Shown one piece after another: positions 1 to 13,399 of a stretch of 64,000 nt of DNA. The stretch is from Phoronis australis (Eukaryota; Phoronida; Phoronidae). The stretch lies in assembly GCA_002633005.1 (NCBI GenBank), contig NMRA01000202.1, forward strand, positions 521,626 to 585,625, written 5' to 3'. The notes under the pieces were generated by a model. It saw only the letters and a program-made list of their open reading frames with translations, had not been told where the DNA came from and did not search any database. The number at the start of each line of letters is the position of its first letter. Positions within the stretch are counted from its first letter, which is position 1. Made by a program: the position numbers and the translations under genes.

Positions 1-21
1 CCCCCCCTAAATCCGCCTATG
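1..21. mobile_element. Possible terminus of the same TIR family, cut by the window edge
   Basis: The opening C run followed by TAAATCCGCC resembles the complement of the terminus seen at 45356. The rest would lie outside the window. Confidence 0.25.
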
Positions 22-1230
22 CTACGGGCCTGCTAGTAGAGTGAATCTCCATCATACGTTGGTCAAGACTACGACCGGCTATTTTGTTTTGAAAATTTCA
101 AAAAAATTTGTCATCGTTGTGAAAAAGTATGTTATACAAAAAATCTCCGTTAGAGACTAAAAGATATTATAGTAATTTACTGTGTCCACGTGCCGTTCAC
201 GTGCCGTCCAATCAAAAAGTCAATCGGTCGTTTGGTCCGCCGTGTGAAAAGAATTCAAATGTGAACATGGTACGGATGTGTCATGATCTGTCTAATTCTA
301 TCGTCTGATCCAAATCAGACGGCAAGTGTGAGATCCTACCATCATAAACCGATGACAAAGGTGTAGAAAATGTGGCAAAATATTCTCATTTTCTAAATTT
401 CGATCCTAAAAAGGGCCTTCTCACACATTGTCGGTTCAGTCGGCGATTCAAGGCGGTTCTGTCAGCCTTGTTCATTTGAATTTGAAAGTGCACGACTTTG
501 CGTTTGCGGAAACGATACATGATGCCATTTTTGAAGAACTCGGTGACTTTGACAAAAATGCCCACCTCCCCCAAAGAGTGACTGGGCTCAATGATTGGTT
601 CCTGCACTTGCACCTCCGTTCACAAGGGTATAGTTGTGTGCCTGTGTACCAGAACGCTTCGAGTCAATCATAGTCACTCTGCATCCCTGAGATGTATCCG
701 TGTTGACTGCGACACCTTCAGGATGTTTCTACAAACGAAAACAACTGCAACCGCCAGCTACATTCACTGTAGGTGCGACATCGCTAAACTTCGTCTCTCA
801 ACTCACACATGCACGTGCTACGTCCTCCACTACATTGAACTTTCCTCCTGATCTTATAAACCAACATTTATTTGTACAAAATATTGATTAACCAACTGTT
901 TTAAGCATTTTTCACATAAACAAAAGTCACATTATTTGCACACTAATTCAAAATATCTTCCGTACACTTCAGAATATGTGCACCGCAAAATTTTGTGTTT
1001 GGAATATTTCAAGACCTCTGTTCTGTGATTTGGTAATGGAAAAACCCAAAGAATTTCAATCCTCTGAGACTGCACGTCATCCCAGTTTGTCGTCCCTCCA
1101 CCCTCCGTATTTTCCCTCCCACTTCCTCTCTCGTCCATCTCGCCCATTATATCACGTTACAGCAAACCAGCAGTTCATTAGAGTAAATTAATTTAGACGA
1201 TACCTAAGACAGACCGTTTCGTCTGGTCGT

Positions 1231-1330
1231 GTAATTATTGATTTCGACAGCAGATTAAAGAAAACTATGGTCAGTTGAGTGTATTTATCGATTTCGCAAG
1301 TAGATTAAAGAAAAGTACGGCTAGTTAATT
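1231..1330. repeat. 50-bp tandem repeat, two units
   Basis: GTAWTTATYGATTTCG and AGATTAAAGAAAA recur with period 50 (starts 1231 and 1281). Confidence 0.6.
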
Positions 1331-1890
1331 GTAACAATCCATTAAGTCGATACTCAATCACCTCTCTCGATAAACTCTAAGACGCGAACACTTGTGCAGT
1401 TATTTACAAACCAATACGGAGTGACAGCACACTCGCAACGCGCGTTAAGGAAATCAACAAACTAGTCCTTTTGTTTTGCTCACTGAGCCCGAATTCCTAA
1501 TAAAATGCAAACAGATTTTGGCCTTAATTGTACTGAAACGGACTCGGAAATTAGGACTTCAAGTGTTCGTTTGGTGGCTTTTGTCTATATACGTACACAC
1601 ACGCCGGCACACACCCACACACACATATCTCCATGATAGCAAGTAGCAGCATATATGTATGTTGTGTTTATATGTAAAGGTACATGTACATGACTGCTTT
1701 AATTCTATTATTTGTTTACTTATGGATGCAAGTCAATTCGCGTGAATACGGACAGGGATTACGCCACTGAATACAGGAAAGTTGTGGCAATCTGCTTTAA
1801 ATGGTTAAGACCGTAATCCACGTTAGGCGTACAGTCGTCTAGTATGAAGGGCCAAAGGATTCTCATTACCTGTTTGTGCGTTGAAATGTG

Positions 1891-2064
1891 GTTAATCAAC
1901 GCGTAATTTTACTTAATCAACGTATAGTTTTGCTTAATCAACGCACTGACGGTTCTTAATCGGCCATCTTGCTGCTTATGAAGAGCCGAAGGGTACTTTT
2001 AAAAACGAGTACTTGTCTGCGCGTTGAAATGTGCTTAATCAAAGCGTAGTTTTGCTTAATCAAA
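1891..2064. repeat. 21-bp tandem repeats (CTTAATCAACG), two clusters
   Basis: Units start at 1891, 1912 and 1933, and again at 2034 and 2055. Both clusters follow GCGTTGAAATGTG, so a longer unit of about 140 bp was itself duplicated. Confidence 0.65.
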
Positions 2065-2689
2065 CAAATTCGCCTGTACGACACCAGATTTGATTGGTCT
2101 AGCTAATCTGGACTACCTACAACATTTATTTAAGACGTCGTTCCTGAAAAAGCAGGTTTTCTACTCTAAAAATAGATTTCCCGATGAAAATTCCGACGAT
2201 GATCATGTCGCTATTTTTAGGCTTTCGCTATTTTCAAACTGGGTCATCAGAAATAGGTCAACAAAATCGGATAAAAATATAATTCAAATCAAACGAAAAC
2301 GTTTTGTTATGAATACATTCAGTGTATTTACACTGAGAAATAAGATGTCTATAGAAAATAGTGACCAAATATCGAGTGTGCGTATTTTACTGACACAATC
2401 GTCTGCTCGCAGCGTTCCTTGGCTCTCCAGGTCTCGTTCTTAGTGTAAACTCCGCTTTTTCCGCAATTTCCATTGTTATTTTATTGTCCTGTGATCAATG
2501 GAGGAAATACGTCTATCACTATTTCCATCCAAGAAGCTAAGGAACGAAAAATACGCTTAGAAAACTGAGAAATTCATCGAAACTAAAACGACACATCGTT
2601 GCACAACTGTTATATCCCCGAATCCATTCACTGGTTTCATTTATTATGAAAAAAAATTACCAATTATTCAATATCATAGAAAATCTTGT

Positions 2690-2900
2690 CGCTTACTAGC
2701 TATGCGGCGCGTGTACGCTTGGCATGTAAAACAAGCTACTGTGCAGCACATGGCAACAAAATGCCTCTGCGATACAATTAAGCTCGTATATATGGGATAA
2801 ATAGGTTTAATGTTAAATGTATAGGAATACTGCTGCGATATCCTATGTTGATTTCATTTCATCAGGAAAAGTCTCAACGATACGAAACATTTGGGCAGAC
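2690..2900. repeat. Diverged inverted copy of the start of the 18.6-18.85 kb repeat
   Basis: CTTGTCGCTTA, ATATATGGGATAAAT, AATACTGCTGCGATATC and TTTCATTTCATC appear here in the order and strand opposite to 18600-18850. It is therefore a dispersed family with the palindrome region at one end. Confidence 0.55.
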
Positions 2901-2999
2901 GACTGACGAAAGTAACTACGCAAAATATCGCCATTACAAGCTAAGCACGTGGGTATATCAACTTTTCACGTTAGTGCCTTGGGTTTACGGAACACAGCC

Positions 3000-5400
3000 C
3001 TGACCATACAAGTAAATGTAAAAACAAGATCAATCGGTGTTATCAAAATGACTGTGGTTGTTTCCTTTTTGACATATTTTCCAAATTACGAGAACATGTT
3101 TTGACAGATGCACTTTCGATGAAATAGCATGGGGAAGATTAACAATTTTATCAAAATATTGGTTGTTTTGCGTATACCGTTGACTGCGTCACCTGACTTT
3201 TTCTGTATTCGCTTTCATCGTCTTTCTGCTTTTCTTCCTTATTTAAAGAAACTACCAAATTTAGTAGCTTTTTGACTTCGCACCTGTAGCTCCGTGGCTG
3301 TATATTCTCACTTTTATGCAATGGCCTAGGCCTAAATAATTTTAAATACTTTTCTAAAAAATCTGTCTTGTCGATGCAGATGTTTGCCCTGGCACAGTCA
3401 AGCAGGCACAAGAGGCCCGGGGAGTTATCCCCACTGAAGTGTTATACGAAATGTGATGCCTAGAAGAGTGACTTTTCTCACAATATTCCCTACAAAATGG
3501 TACCTTTTGCAGCACTTTCAATCTTAAAGTGTACCATTTCGTAGACAATCAAATAGGAAACTCGTTTTAACAGCATAGCATCTTTTATTGGGTGGTTTAA
3601 AATTTCATCGATCTAAGAATCCTTTAGAATTACGGATTACGGAATTAATATCTACAAGAGGGTGATGTTTCAGTAACACAAATCTATGAAAAGTGTCTTT
3701 ATTCACGGAAGTTCTCTGCAAACGAGTCATAAACTTTAAATTCCTACTTGAGGTTTCGAATTTGAAGCTTTATGATATTGGGTTATGTATACGTTGTACG
3801 AAATGGCACCAGTAGGTGCACCCTTGAGATTTCGTCTAGCAACTCGAATTTGTGGCTATAATCATTGACTTGGGCCACCGTGTGCCTGATACTAGCCAGG
3901 AGCTCATCTGCGTAAATCAAATTATTCTCAAACCACTAAGTCTGAGACTTTTTCTTTACTTCACAGCAACGTAAAACACAAAATACTAAAACAGGTGTAT
4001 AATTGGACTGAGTTTGAGTGCGGATATATGATTCTAGGCCCTGCCTGGACTTAAACGACAAGCACCTCGAAAATACACCTTGAAATTCTGAGACTGCTTG
4101 GCAGACGTCTCACGTGACAATTACTAAGGTTCAATTAACCACAAGTAGAATTTTGCTCAGGAAACGTGAGCTCGGCTTCATCTGAAGTGCAATTTTCGCA
4201 TATTAGTAATATCTACTGACAGAGTTTAATTACTGGAAAGACTATCCATCATTTTCAGTGATTGGTTGAGCGTACTTTTGGCCTTGGCGACGGTTGTTGT
4301 GATTATTGCTACGTTATTCGATAATAATTCAATAACTTACGATGATAATAATTTGGGAATAATCTTCAGAAATTCGAGGGTGATTTCGTACATTCGGGTT
4401 TATGTAAAATACAAGCAGGTTCGCAAAGTATGCATTTTGTAGGGTACCTGAATCTTCACATTGCATGGTCATAAATGCTTGAATGCGGTTATCAACGATT
4501 TTGTTATGATATTTTAAGTATGTCTTCTTCAATTGGTGTTCTTGGGATCAAGAAGTGAACACGAAAATTTAAGAAATAACGATTCCAGGGCTAGAACTTA
4601 GTAACGGAACAGGTGTTCAGACAAATCGACTGAAATTTGTAGTCGAATACCTCTTTGAATGTCCAGCAAATATGACTGACATAGAAAGAAAATGCAAAAA
4701 CATGCTTACCACCACGCAAGTTTGATTTTGTGGTAATGATTAATTGGACAATGATGACTCCCTTCCCGAAATACACCGAGATGAGTTTGATCATCATGAA
4801 TATGCCGTAAAAATGACTTTAAACGATGCCTGATTTATGAACCGTCTTCGTAACCCATTAATATATCATGGCCCACAGTGACACCCCAAATACTAATCTA
4901 ACTTGTAGGTATACTACGCGCCTTTTTTGACAAACTGATAAAGCAATTTTATTTGTCAAAAATGAAATTCAGTTCAGTGGCAAGAAAGTTAAATAATGAA
5001 TCATGAGGTGGTCGAGGTTTCTAAGAATATCGCCTCAAATCCTATGACCGAAATCAAAACAACTGCCGTCCGGAACTCAATATCTAGACCCTAGAGATTG
5101 CGACACTGCGCTCAAAACCTTAAAGGAATGAAAACCGGCGTTTTCGCCTCGTTTTTGATTAAAATTCGATTTTCTAGTTGTACTGGGCATTCTTAAAATT
5201 CATTAAATTCCCTAGGATTCTACTTAATCCTGCATCCGTCACTACGCACCTGAACTACCCAAATCATTTACCGCTATCCTAATTGCATGAACTTCGGAGT
5301 GTGTTTGACATCGGATGCTTCTTTGTTGATTGGGCTTTCATTTGTCTTTCTCTGAGTCTTACTGAGTATGACTGGAGGTTGTTGCGTACCGGAATGCACG
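3000..5400. other. Gene-free AT-rich stretch
   Basis: Read on both strands; only short frames without motif, splice context or repeat structure. Nothing supported. Confidence 0.5.
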
Positions 5401-5581
5401 CTTTATGTGATACCGAATGTTAAGTGTTCTGCTTTGCCAAATTCAAGGGGATGACAAGATCCGTCGGAATTGGCTCATTCTTGTCAAGAACGCAGCGTAG
5501 CCCCTTCATGTCGCTGCTAAAGCAGTGTAGAACTTTCGGAGCTGGGCCAACCATTCCTTTTCCTCGGATTATGAATCAGTG

Positions 5582-6052
5582 CTACATGTACACAGAGATC
5601 ATAGAGATCATGAAGGTACCTCCACAACGTGTTATGGAGAAGCTAGGATACCATAAATACCATACCACTATTCTCGAAGTGTCTTTTTGAAAAGCGAAGC
5701 GTCGCCAGCCGCATGACGAGAGTAGGCCTATCGCCCGTGCTAATATAGTCACCGCAGCATCTAAGGCCGGCAATCAGTACTACTTAATATTGTGTGCTGG
5801 CGTTGTCTTAAACCTAGAACCTATGATGGGTCGACAATGTCCAGCACTATCAATTACATTCCACTGAGGTTCAATACACTTTGACCATTTGCACCGTCCA
5901 AAACGTCCTAGCATAAGTCTGTCCTTGGCGTCTTGTTCGCTTGGCTCAATCGGTGCCTGACTGTGTGCCCTTTCAGTCTCCAGAAACACCGGCTCAAACA
6001 AGTAAGCTGCGTAGCCATGAAAGAATTCATCGTCGTTTCCACAGTCTGCCAT
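5582..6052 (-). pseudogene. Decayed P2X7-C-terminal-like domain gene
   Basis: From an ATG at 6052 the - strand reads MADCGNDDEFFHGYAAYLFEP, then a linker and LGRFGRCKWSKC, and stops at 5780. The order acidic start, GY..YLFEP, then R..RC.W..C matches the family of intracellular proteins related to the P2X7 receptor C-terminal domain (not the channel itself). Frames below 5773 carry RIVVWYLWY and a Cys, which could be a broken later part (WxWG-like block). Stops and lost Cys residues show decay. It is either a retrocopy or part of a transposon carrying this domain. Recognition is by motif only. Confidence 0.45.
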
Positions 6053-6230
6053 TTACCAGTTACTGAGTAACAAACTGCGATCGCTCACTCCATCTATTTC
6101 CCGAGATCACAGTAAACGTCACTTCTGTAGAAACGCATGCACTACTACTTAGACTCCAGAGGAAGGTGATTGTTTTCAAATTTTGCCAAGGATAGCCAGA
6201 AAATCGTATTCACGATGTTTCATCGAAACA

Positions 6231-6499
6231 GGAACTCCGCCGGGTTTAAAACAGGTATCCCGGAGTCGAAAACAGACCCCGTACCTTCAAAACAGCTAAC
6301 CAGCCCGAAAGACACGAACCCCGACATTTAAAACAGGAACCCCGGGATTGGATAGGAAACCCGGATATTTTTGTCCTGTACGATCCCAGGGTTCCTGTTT
6401 TATAGGTCGGGGTTCGTGTTTTTCGGGCAGGTTAGCTGTTTTGAAGGTGGGGAGTCTGTTTTCGACTCCAGGATACATGTTTTACACCGGGGTTCTGGA
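6231..6499. mobile_element. Foldback element: 118-bp inverted arms with a 33-bp spacer
   Basis: The left arm (6231-6348) and right arm (6382-6499) are close to reverse complements along their whole length. Both contain CAAAACAGCTAAC, ACACGAACCCCGAC and AAAACAGGAACCC in mirrored order. Each arm also repeats the theme AAAACAG followed by C-rich words every 20-40 bases. It is probably a foldback or MITE-type insertion. No target duplication was recognised. Confidence 0.7.
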
Positions 6500-7488
6500 A
6501 CACCCTTGTAACCGCAAACGACTGCAAAAAACGGTTCCCTCCACCATTCATGTGTGCATGCTTGTCTAAATAAGCAGCCTAATTGAATAAATGAATATTT
6601 CGCTGTTTTGGAGTCCGTTTTGCACAAAATTCCTTGTGAACGCCCCAGTGAGCTCACCAGCTTCAATCCAACATTCAGTACTATTTTCTATACAATCTCC
6701 TTAAAATACAAGTTCTCCATTAGGCTTCATTACGGCCAAGAAGCGTCATAACTAGGGTAACTAATAGAGTGTTGAAAAGAAAAACTCCGAAACAATGAAT
6801 TTGTTCAGGAATTCAATTTTCAGTGGCTCATTTACGTGGACAGTCACTGTAAGTTTTGAAATTTGTATATACCCTTAAGACTATACAGTGTAAAAAGAGC
6901 AAGAACATCAGCTGTATTTTTATTCCATGGAATTTCTAATTTCCCTCGACGACAATGCTGCGTTATGTAGACCTAAGAAAGTGAGTTTGGGTTGTATTGC
7001 AGGGCAATATCACCCGAAGACTAACGTGCCGTTTCTGGTGATAAACTTCGTCTACGGATCGCTCCGTGGATTGGAAGCAACCGTCGTCGTTGGAAAACTC
7101 AAATCCATTCACAACGCCACACCTCACACTCTTTCAGTGTTGCCAAAGGATAACGAATACGACTTATCGTCTTTTCGGTGATTACAAGAACATTTGGGCA
7201 TCTCTGTTGGTTTGAATTTGAGAAATGCCATTTTAACTGGCCCGTGCTGCAAACCGGCAGGAGGCTTGGAAAATTGGTGATGTCCGGCGGGGTACAACTG
7301 CTAACGACCGGGGTTCTCAAAGTTTGCAAGACTAAGTTGTCTCTTCTTCATGAACACTTCCATGATCTAACCAAGCTAAAAAGAAACTTTACGGAACGTA
7401 TCACCGTAGCGATGGCGTTGATGACGTGGAAGCTGGGAGTATTCTGGATGTAACGGACTATCCATATAGTCAGCAATGTTTTAAGAAT

Positions 7489-7524
7489 ACAAGAAGACAG
7501 GATTTTTAAATCCTGTCTTCTTGT
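7489..7524. repeat. Perfect 17-bp hairpin
   Basis: CAAGAAGACAGGATTT is followed by TT and its exact complement, extended by one A-T pair. No terminator role is implied in a eukaryote. Confidence 0.7.
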
Positions 7525-7529
7525 CTTCC

Positions 7530-10500
7530 TGCAAAAACACGCAAACACAAGCGCGTGAAAGGATATGCAGTACTTTCACGCCAAAAACAACAAACAAAGA
7601 ACGGCAGATAGCAGCAGTTCTGAACATTCGCTGGTGCCCACGGAAGAATAATTTGTCTGCCAGACTATTTTGAATGGAATACCCTGAAAGTATGCGGCTG
7701 TTGTTCGCAGCCGTTTGAACTAACTGGGAATTCTCGCGGTGACGTAGGAGAACGTCAGGCAAGCGTTCATTACACGCTGACAGTTTATGACTTCATTGTG
7801 GCCCGTGATGCTTTTAACAGGTTGTTAGTAATAATGTGCGTGTGTTACCGGTCGTACACGTACAGTCACTGAGAACATAACTACTTCAGATTCTGGTATT
7901 ATAATTTCCTGTCTTTTCATGCCTAAATATACAACAGATGTGGAAGTTACACTATACGCTGGCCTAATTTTCAACAAAGTCCGTGTGCTTCCAGGCATAG
8001 CATGCGAATTACCAACGACTATGTGTAGTCATATAGTTTTCAAAGGTTGTGCCTATCGTACAATGTAGATTTATCTTGTGTGCTTAAAACGACTTTTCAT
8101 AAAGGCGTTCTATCTGTCGTCTTACAAGTAAATTAACATAGCATTGACATACAAAATGCTAATATTCTAGCCAATCGCGTGCCAAACCACACACAAATCG
8201 CACCATTGAAATGCACTGAGGCATCCCATGGTAAGGATGCCGATCCGCAGTCTGATCGGATAACAAAAACCCACATTAGATCTCTGACGAGCGTTCACAA
8301 GTAATTTTTTCAGACGGCAGATCAGATATTTAATTTACCTTCCGAGCAGAAGGTTGATGCTATGTAAGAGAGATGGTCTTTTCCATTAAAAGTTACCTTT
8401 TTCATAATATAGTGCATAATATCGAATGAAGCATGCCGGTATTTATGTTCATATCCATGAAATGCTATCGAATTTCACTTGACTCTCCTCACCAGCCGCC
8501 ATTTTTAAGATATTACAGGTATATATCCGAGTCCTTCCTCGTGTGACGCCACCTAAAACATTTTAGTCCTTCTATAGACCGGGGAAAATTTTCTCGGCGA
8601 TCAAAACAAGGAGATGGAATTTTTTTAGAATTCCGCCTTAGCTCCAATAGACATGTTTCTCTGAATGTATGCATAGAATCAGAAACGGTCATTGAAGAAA
8701 GTAAGAGCTTTTATAAGTGATGTTTTTTGGTGTAAAGTGAGTTTTGACGAGGTGAAGACGTCTTGCATATTAGCCGGAATTGGACTTTGGTTGTTGAAAA
8801 TACATCCGGTTAAAATACATACGTGACTAGATGTGGCGAGTATTATAGTTTCAATGACAGGTTAGTAGGCCTAGGAGATATTTAATTGTTGCCTATTGTT
8901 TGAATTGTGGTTGTTTTGGAGAGTGTACTGTTACGGATCGGACCTTATGAGTCTACATATTACTAAATAAAGTAATATTTAATAAAAATGAGTCAAGTCA
9001 CAATGAAGCAAATCACTCAACATGCACGGCTCAACAATGAGCACATGGCGATCGTTTTGCAATTGGAAACGGTCATAGGAGTATCTGGGCTTACTTCAGT
9101 GTTGGACGGAGGGAAGAGGGCATGCGATAGCTCTGTAAGAATAGAGGTGCAAAAGCATTTCCCTCCCACAATTTCCCCCAGGTCGCCAGGTAATTCACCC
9201 CTCACCAATTGCACCCTGCGCCCGCCATCAAATTCTTTTCACCGATAGCCAGCTGTTTCTCGACCACCTATCCTCCACTTATTTCCTTTCCGTGTTTGTC
9301 AATTGGAAACTTCGCAATCCGATTTTGTTTGATTTACCCGATCTTTCCTTAATTTTGACCAAGTCTGGCGGTCAATTGACCCCTTCCTCCCGTAGCTCCG
9401 CTACGACTTTGGAAACATTCTACATACAGCTCATCACGTGTTGTGAGAGCAAGTTATAATTGTGGTGTGGGAGCCGGCCCCAGTTGACAGGGTCGACACA
9501 TTTTCTTTCATTCACAGGGATTCTGATACGATGGACATTTTTGTGCCTCGTTTGAATATTCCACTGCAAAACAGCGGCAACGATTTGACGACAAAGTTTT
9601 TATAAATGCTGCTAAGTATCCCGCTACGTTAAATCCGCGCAAGAATGTAAACCTGGTTGTCCACCATCGAGGGACAAGGCGTGTTGTATCATACCACCGT
9701 TATATCAGGAAATGACTATTGCAACACACTGTACGTACTGACACAGTATTGTGCAACAAAATGTAGTAGGGATACACGTACGAACAGTAAATGTTATTGA
9801 ATACATGTTCGCTTAGTCTTGGCCAAAACACTTTTGTGAGAGCTTCCACCTCAACCAAATCAATCTTTTTGCATCATACATTTGGGAAATATAACTTCAC
9901 TTACCTGTGAGATACTCAAGAACAAGTTACGTATTGATATTTGTGTGAATCATGCATCACGGAGCCCAGCCAGACTGTATAATGCACTGCCGTGGTATAA
10001 ATATGCTAAATTTTACGAAGCCGGTGACCGCTATATTGTTCATGGTAAAACATAAGCACTGCGTCGCGTAACAATCCCACCTCCAAGTAGACGGTATACT
10101 AAATATAAAAACATCCGCTGCATCAAAACCGGAACGTAACGTACAATGTTAATTTATTACAGACTTCCCATGTTTGCGTCGTGATCGTCTAGCATGTTAG
10201 TTGCGCTCCAAATCATAATTGCCCACTATCTCCGAAAATAGTTCGCGGAATAATTTGGTAATATACCGACAAATATAAAGATATTTTTAGATCGTATTGC
10301 ATTCTGCTCGTTTGCGTAACCATAACATTAAATCGATTTTCCGCAACGGAAAGATGATGCCGTTTCCTAAATTTCAGCTCTGTTTGCAATTAGCCTAATT
10401 ATTTCATTTATTGTCTGATTTTCGAAAGTTTGACTGCGCATGTGCGAAGTTTTGTCATTTTAAAAGACCGTCGCTTTGAAACAGGTTTTGTCCAAACTGG

Positions 10501-11080
10501 GTTGCTAATAGATACATTTTAAAAGAAAAAGAAGCGGAAGGAGTCTTTTTAAGCTCGTAGCTGTGTCTATAAACAATTAGCCACGCCTGAGTGCGTACCT
10601 AGTACATGCACCTGATGAAATAAATGTGATATTGCTTGAGTAATCCCATTCTATAAAATAATACCCAGAGCTATCGACGCTGCGTGATACCGATAGACGT
10701 TTATCCGAACGTAAAACTTTAATTTGTAGTCATCATGGGAACGACTATCAAGGAGAGTCAGTGCATTTTCTGGCGACGTCTTTCATTGTCTTACTGACAA
10801 CAGCAAAAAATGAACGAAGGGCATTTTTCCATTTCCGAAAACGCAAACTAGTTATTAGCAAGTAGCTTATACCTTCAGGTCATAGTACTGTTATTGGTTC
10901 TGTGCGTTACAAGATATTTAAATGTCAGCAGTCATTTCAACTTCAATATGTAAAGAAATGCAGCTTTCTAATAACATTTTTTATTCCATTACTCAAATGT
11001 AATCGAGCCCATGTCTGTGCCAATGCACATCTGATGTCACCTGGTAGCATTTCATTAACAAAAATAGCTTTTTGTTGTTT
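7530..11080. other. Gene-free stretch
   Basis: No coding, RNA-gene or repeat signal that I could support. Confidence 0.5.
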
Positions 11081-11261
11081 TTTTTTGTATGAACAGTGCC
11101 AAACAATTCGTCTTCACCGAAGCCGGTCCTGCGTTTCTTTACGCAAGACACTCGCGAGACACTCGGACGTCTTCACTTGCGGAACGGAAACGGTGAATTT
11201 TAGGTCATAATTTGACATTTCAACCCCGTCGATCAACGCTTCAATGACCACTATTTTTCTG

Positions 11262-11395
11262 GAGTAGGTTACCAAGCACCCGGGCATACTCGCGAAACAC
11301 TCGCCTTTCACTCGCGTCATTTTGCGTGGTGTTGCGTGATCTTACTTTTTCGCGAGATTCTTGTATCTACAGAACGCATCCCGTGTGGTGCTAAC
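11262..11395. repeat. Dispersed repeat with a relative at 13270-13396
   Basis: Both segments share GGTTA..AAGC..CCCG, CATACTC, AAACACTCGC, a TTTCGC/AG region and CTA(C/T)AGAACGC in the same order and orientation. Similarity is patchy. Confidence 0.45.
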
Positions 11396-12174
11396 GAATA
11401 AAGGGAAGTATTCTACTTCGCAGTTTTTAGTGCACCTCAAACGTGCCGTGCGTGTCATACTGAGGCCTGTTTTTATAAACTGTCGTAACTTCATGAAGTT
11501 TTGTTATGCAGAGTCGAAACGGAGTCTTACACCACAACTTCGACCGGTCGTAAGTCCGTATTTAAGCTCTGAACGCAAAGAAAATGTTACGAAATTTTAG
11601 TGACGCAGCTCCCCCTGCAGTGGTGATAATCATCAGTTGATGTATTTTCTTTGTAAAAAGGATACCCAGTTGCGTGCAGTGCAGAAAATGAATGTAACGA
11701 AGCTGCCAGTTTGAAAATCCCGGATATCTAATCTTCATCACGCTATGTCGACATAAGCTGTCGTCGAAGGTAATCAGGTATACATGCTTCACGTGGTGAT
11801 TCTACTGAAGTCACTATCATACGTATAGGTGTCAGTTTTAAAATTTGAAAAGTTGTCATGGCTAACGAATTAATGGATGAGATATGTAAGGAATAATGAT
11901 TTAATCGAAACGTCTTTTTAATAAAAACGATTGGATCAGTGAATATGTTAATAATGAAAATGTGAACATCACGTGTCACGTACTTATGCCATCACGTGTT
12001 TGTAAGTACTATACCCTTAATTGAAAACCTCAGACACCAGTCTCATTGTCGGAGGCAATTTAAACAAAAGTGGCTTCCCTGAAAACTGTGCACCAACTGT
12101 TCGTAATTTTCAACAGCACGAAATTGTTCAGTATGAAAGCATGTTTCTATATTTATTAAGCTTCAGAGAGCGCC

Positions 12175-12372
12175 CAGTGGAAGATCTACGTTTTCAGTAA
12201 GGGGGGTTTAGGATTCGTGCGAATCCGAAGCGCGTAGCGCCGAGCGGCGGGGGAGGTCGGGACTGAGGGGGTTCCACCCTCCCGTGTAAGATTTTTTTGA
12301 TTTTTATAGCTGATTTCGTTTTCCTGGCAACTTTTTTAAACCCCTGAACCGCCCCCCGTAGATCTGCCTCTG
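12175..12372. mobile_element. 198-bp TIR element, same family as the SLC10 intron 2 insertion
   Basis: The termini CAGTGGAAGATCTACG and the complement of CAGAGGCAGATCTACG match the family at 57387-57595, with the interior in reverse orientation (shared C/G-rich blocks near each end). The flanks GCGCC (12170-12174) and GTGCC (12373-12377) fit a 5-bp target duplication with one change. Confidence 0.7.
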
Positions 12373-12819
12373 GTGCCTAGGCAAAATTATTAACATTTAA
12401 CATTAGCACAGCGGGTAAGATTCGTATGTGGATTTTGTGGCAAGACATCACATACGTTATTTATGCATACTCGTTGTACAGTTGTGTGTTCGTGAGCGTT
12501 TTTTACATGCTTAGTCACATGGACTCACACAGGAGCGCACACATGCACACGCAATAGCTTACGCATGCAATCATACACAAGACACAAAGAGGAAATTCCA
12601 GCCTCATTTGTATGCTTTAGATCCCAAAACATTAGCTTGCACTTTGTCGGTTATGGAGTAGAAACTGAATTCCATCCCCCATTGTCTATAAATTTAATCC
12701 CATCATTCAATATTTCAACCTCACCGACGAATCACTTCCGTAGTTGTTGTTTTCCTAGGATAGACTCATCCGGGACTCCTCGAGTATTTTTATTGCCTCA
12801 AATTCAGTAACCTGCCTCC

Positions 12820-12960
12820 CGTTCAGTAACGCTAGGACCTCGCTAAAAAGCAAGACTTCGCGAGATTACGTGAGATATTACCGTGCATTTTCAATAAGAA
12901 CCCGTGACTTTGACTACGTTTTAGCTAGGTCCTAGCGTAGGTCCTAGCGTCTACTGAACG
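12820..12960. mobile_element. 141-bp inverted-repeat element (MITE-like)
   Basis: The left end starts CGTTCAGTAACGCTAGG. The right end is its complement with an extra base and a doubled GGTCCTAGCGT word. Arms are roughly 28 and 43 bases. Non-coding. Confidence 0.6.
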
Positions 12961-13269
12961 CACGCCTGGAGTGTTTCTTATCTGCGCATGTGCGAACTCG
13001 GAATGAGATTTAGTCAAGAGACGGATAAAATCACGGTTATCTGCTTAGAGGTCTCAAAACAAGCACCCGCGAAGTCATTCTCATTCCGTGGTTTGTAATT
13101 TTATGTGTTGGCCCGTTGTCCTAGGGGTATTACGGCGCTTTTGACTGCATTCTCCATTTCACATGTCACACGACTTCATTGAAGTTTACACATGCGCAGA
13201 TGAAAACATCTCCGTACAGAGATAATTTGAGGCTACGAAAATACCCGAGTCGTTCCCAAAATAGGATTG

Positions 13270-13396
13270 GTTAGTAAGCTCCCGATACACCATACTCACA
13301 AAACACTCGCATTTCAGTTTTGTGATTCCACAAGTTTTTGCGATATCGTGTTCTTTCGCAAGAAACTTGATCTATAGAACGCTACCCAGGTGATAC
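13270..13396. repeat. Second copy of the repeat at 11262-11395
   Basis: Same ordered words as the first copy, including CATACTC, AAACACTCGC and ATAGAACGC. Non-coding. Confidence 0.45.
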
Positions 13397-13399
13397 TTT

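Noticed and set aside
2090-2443. 117-residue frame on the + strand
   Set aside because: Composition is that of AT-rich non-coding DNA and there is no motif; the first codon is not ATG (TTG).
6927-7453. Two consecutive + strand frames that could be one protein
   Set aside because: Different frames, no splice signals joining them and no recognisable motif.
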